This document shows positions 63,163 to 64,000 of a stretch of 64,000 nt of DNA, piece by piece (the stretch's first letter is position 1; each line of letters begins with the position of its first letter). A program made the translations under genes and the position numbers. Below the pieces are notes generated by a model. The model was not told the origin of the DNA. It was given only the letters and a program-made list of their open reading frames with translations, and did no database searches. Origin of the DNA: Borreliella americana (GTDB lineage: Bacteria; Spirochaetota; Spirochaetia; Borreliales; Borreliaceae); assembly GCF_021043605.1 (NCBI RefSeq), contig NZ_JAJNFB010000005.1:1-64000 (forward strand), in the 5' to 3' direction.

Positions 63163-64000
63163 ATGGCAAACAATCCAGGAGCTTTATCTCAAGATGATAT
63201 AGATAGTCTTTTAGAGTCTATTAATTCGTCTGAAAGTTTATCCTTAGACGAATCTCTTTCTAATGTTATATCTAGTCCTACAGGTAAAAAGCAGAAAGTT
63301 AAGGTTTATGACTTTAAAAGGCCAGATAAATTTTCAAAAGAGCAAGTTAGAACAGTTTCGAGTTTTCATGAGGCATTCGCTAGGTATACTACAACCTCAC
63401 TTTCTGCTCTTTTAAGAAAAATGGTTCATGTTCATGTAGCCTCGGTTGACCAATTAACCTATGAAGAGTTTATTAGGTCAATACCCAACCCTACAACTTT
63501 GGCAATAATAAATATGGACCCCCTTAAAGGATCTGCTATTTTTGAAGTTGATCCAACAATAGCATTTGCCATAGTAGATAGGCTTTTTGGCGGTGATGGA
63601 GATACGATTAAAGATAAAAGTAGAGATTTAACAGAAATTGAGCAGTCTGTCATGGAAAGTGTTATTATTCGCATACTTGCTAATATGAGAGAGGCTTGGT
63701 CTCAAGTGGTTGATTTAAGACCAAGATTTGGGCATATTGAGGTTAATCCACAGTTTGCTCAAATAGTGCCTCCCACGGAAATGATTATTTTAGTTACTCT
63801 TGAGGTTAAAATAGGAAAAGTAGAAGGGCTTATGAATTTTTGTTTGCCTTATATTACTATAGAACCTATTGTTTCAAAATTATCAACAAGATATTGGCAT
63901 TCTTTGATTGGAGTTGGAACTACCAGTGAGAATCTTGATGCTTTGCGTGAAAAGTTGGAAAATACAGCGATGCCTTTGGTAGCAGAAATAGGAGAAGTTA
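63163..64000 (+). CDS. fliM: Flagellar motor switch protein FliM, 3'-truncated by window edge
   Basis: The ATG at 63163 has AAGGA upstream. The product starts MANNPGALSQDDIDSLLESI, the CheY-binding segment of FliM, and continues with the middle domain (DRLFGGDGD and SAIFEVDPTIAFA). The frame is open to base 64000, giving 279 complete codons plus one base of the next. The C-terminal FliN-like domain should follow outside the window. Confidence 0.96.
   Translation, partial: MANNPGALSQDDIDSLLESINSSESLSLDESLSNVISSPTGKKQKVKVYDFKRPDKFSKEQVRTVSSFHEAFARYTTTSLSALLRKMVHVHVASVDQLTYEEFIRSIPNPTTLAIINMDPLKGSAIFEVDPTIAFAIVDRLFGGDGDTIKDKSRDLTEIEQSVMESVIIRILANMREAWSQVVDLRPRFGHIEVNPQFAQIVPPTEMIILVTLEVKIGKVEGLMNFCLPYITIEPIVSKLSTRYWHSLIGVGTTSENLDALREKLENTAMPLVAEIGEV

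Overview
The window looks like chromosomal DNA of a Lyme-group spirochaete (Borreliella/Borrelia burgdorferi sensu lato). The reasons are very low G+C, a G+T-rich plus strand, spirochaete-specific flagellar genes (flbB, the flcA-type collar gene, a periplasmic-flagellar FlgE), three tandem chromosomal oppA lipoprotein genes beside oppBCDF, P26, and a gene order that from memory matches B. burgdorferi B31 from about BB0345 down to BB0278, here in reverse orientation. I cannot name the exact species from sequence alone. I see no insertion sequence, prophage, CRISPR array, rRNA or tRNA. This is core chromosome, and what is unusual lies in individual genes and leaders rather than in an obvious new system.

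Layout. 1-7686 (+): the end of an unrecognised gene, a UvrD/PcrA helicase, the GatCAB tRNA amidotransferase (gatC, gatA, gatB), a shrunken aminotransferase-like protein, and ribosomal proteins L13 and S9. A strong hairpin terminator separates S9 from convergent enolase (-). 9170-9925 (+) is P26, which appears to be a tandem of CBM48-like domains. 9938-19184 (-) is the oligopeptide ABC transporter: oppA1, oppA2 and oppA3 (three binding lipoproteins), then oppB, oppC, oppD and oppF. Hairpins and a 15-codon leader ORF lie between the oppA genes. 19592-24486 (+) holds a PlsC-type acyltransferase, the TPR flagellar collar protein and a vWA-domain protein. 24508-26099 (-) holds two envelope lipoproteins, a short BamD-like protein and a LysM protein. 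26311-32098 (+) holds a FecR-like protein with a disrupted start region, two doubtful small ORFs, and a nucleoside/sugar-type ABC importer (BMP-family binding protein, fused ATPase, two permeases). 32100-33826 (-) holds a TPR protein and a polyprenyl synthase.

From 33877 to the right edge every gene is on the plus strand with short gaps or overlaps: rlmE, cheW, NAD kinase; three unrecognised genes; a reduced division/cell-wall cluster (rsmH, ftsL-like, murF, mraY, ftsW, ftsQ, ftsA, ftsZ); a TPR lipoprotein, dprA, hslV, hslU; then the long motility operon flgB, flgC, fliE, fliF, fliG, fliH, fliI, fliJ, flbB, fliK-like, flgD, flgE, flbD, motA, motB, fliL and a truncated fliM. Together these build the basal body, export ATPase, hook, stator and C-ring of the periplasmic flagella. 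The collar gene at 20.5 kb and flbB at 57 kb belong to the same machine.

The strongest items for a second look are: the FecR-like gene whose signal peptide is split between two frames at a T-run; the leader ORF plus hairpin over the oppA2 ribosome site; an 89-nt exact identity between oppA1 and oppA2; an ABC ATPase with exactly one reconstructable ATP site; the aminotransferase with its catalytic core missing; and OppD/OppF lacking the C-terminal cysteine cluster.
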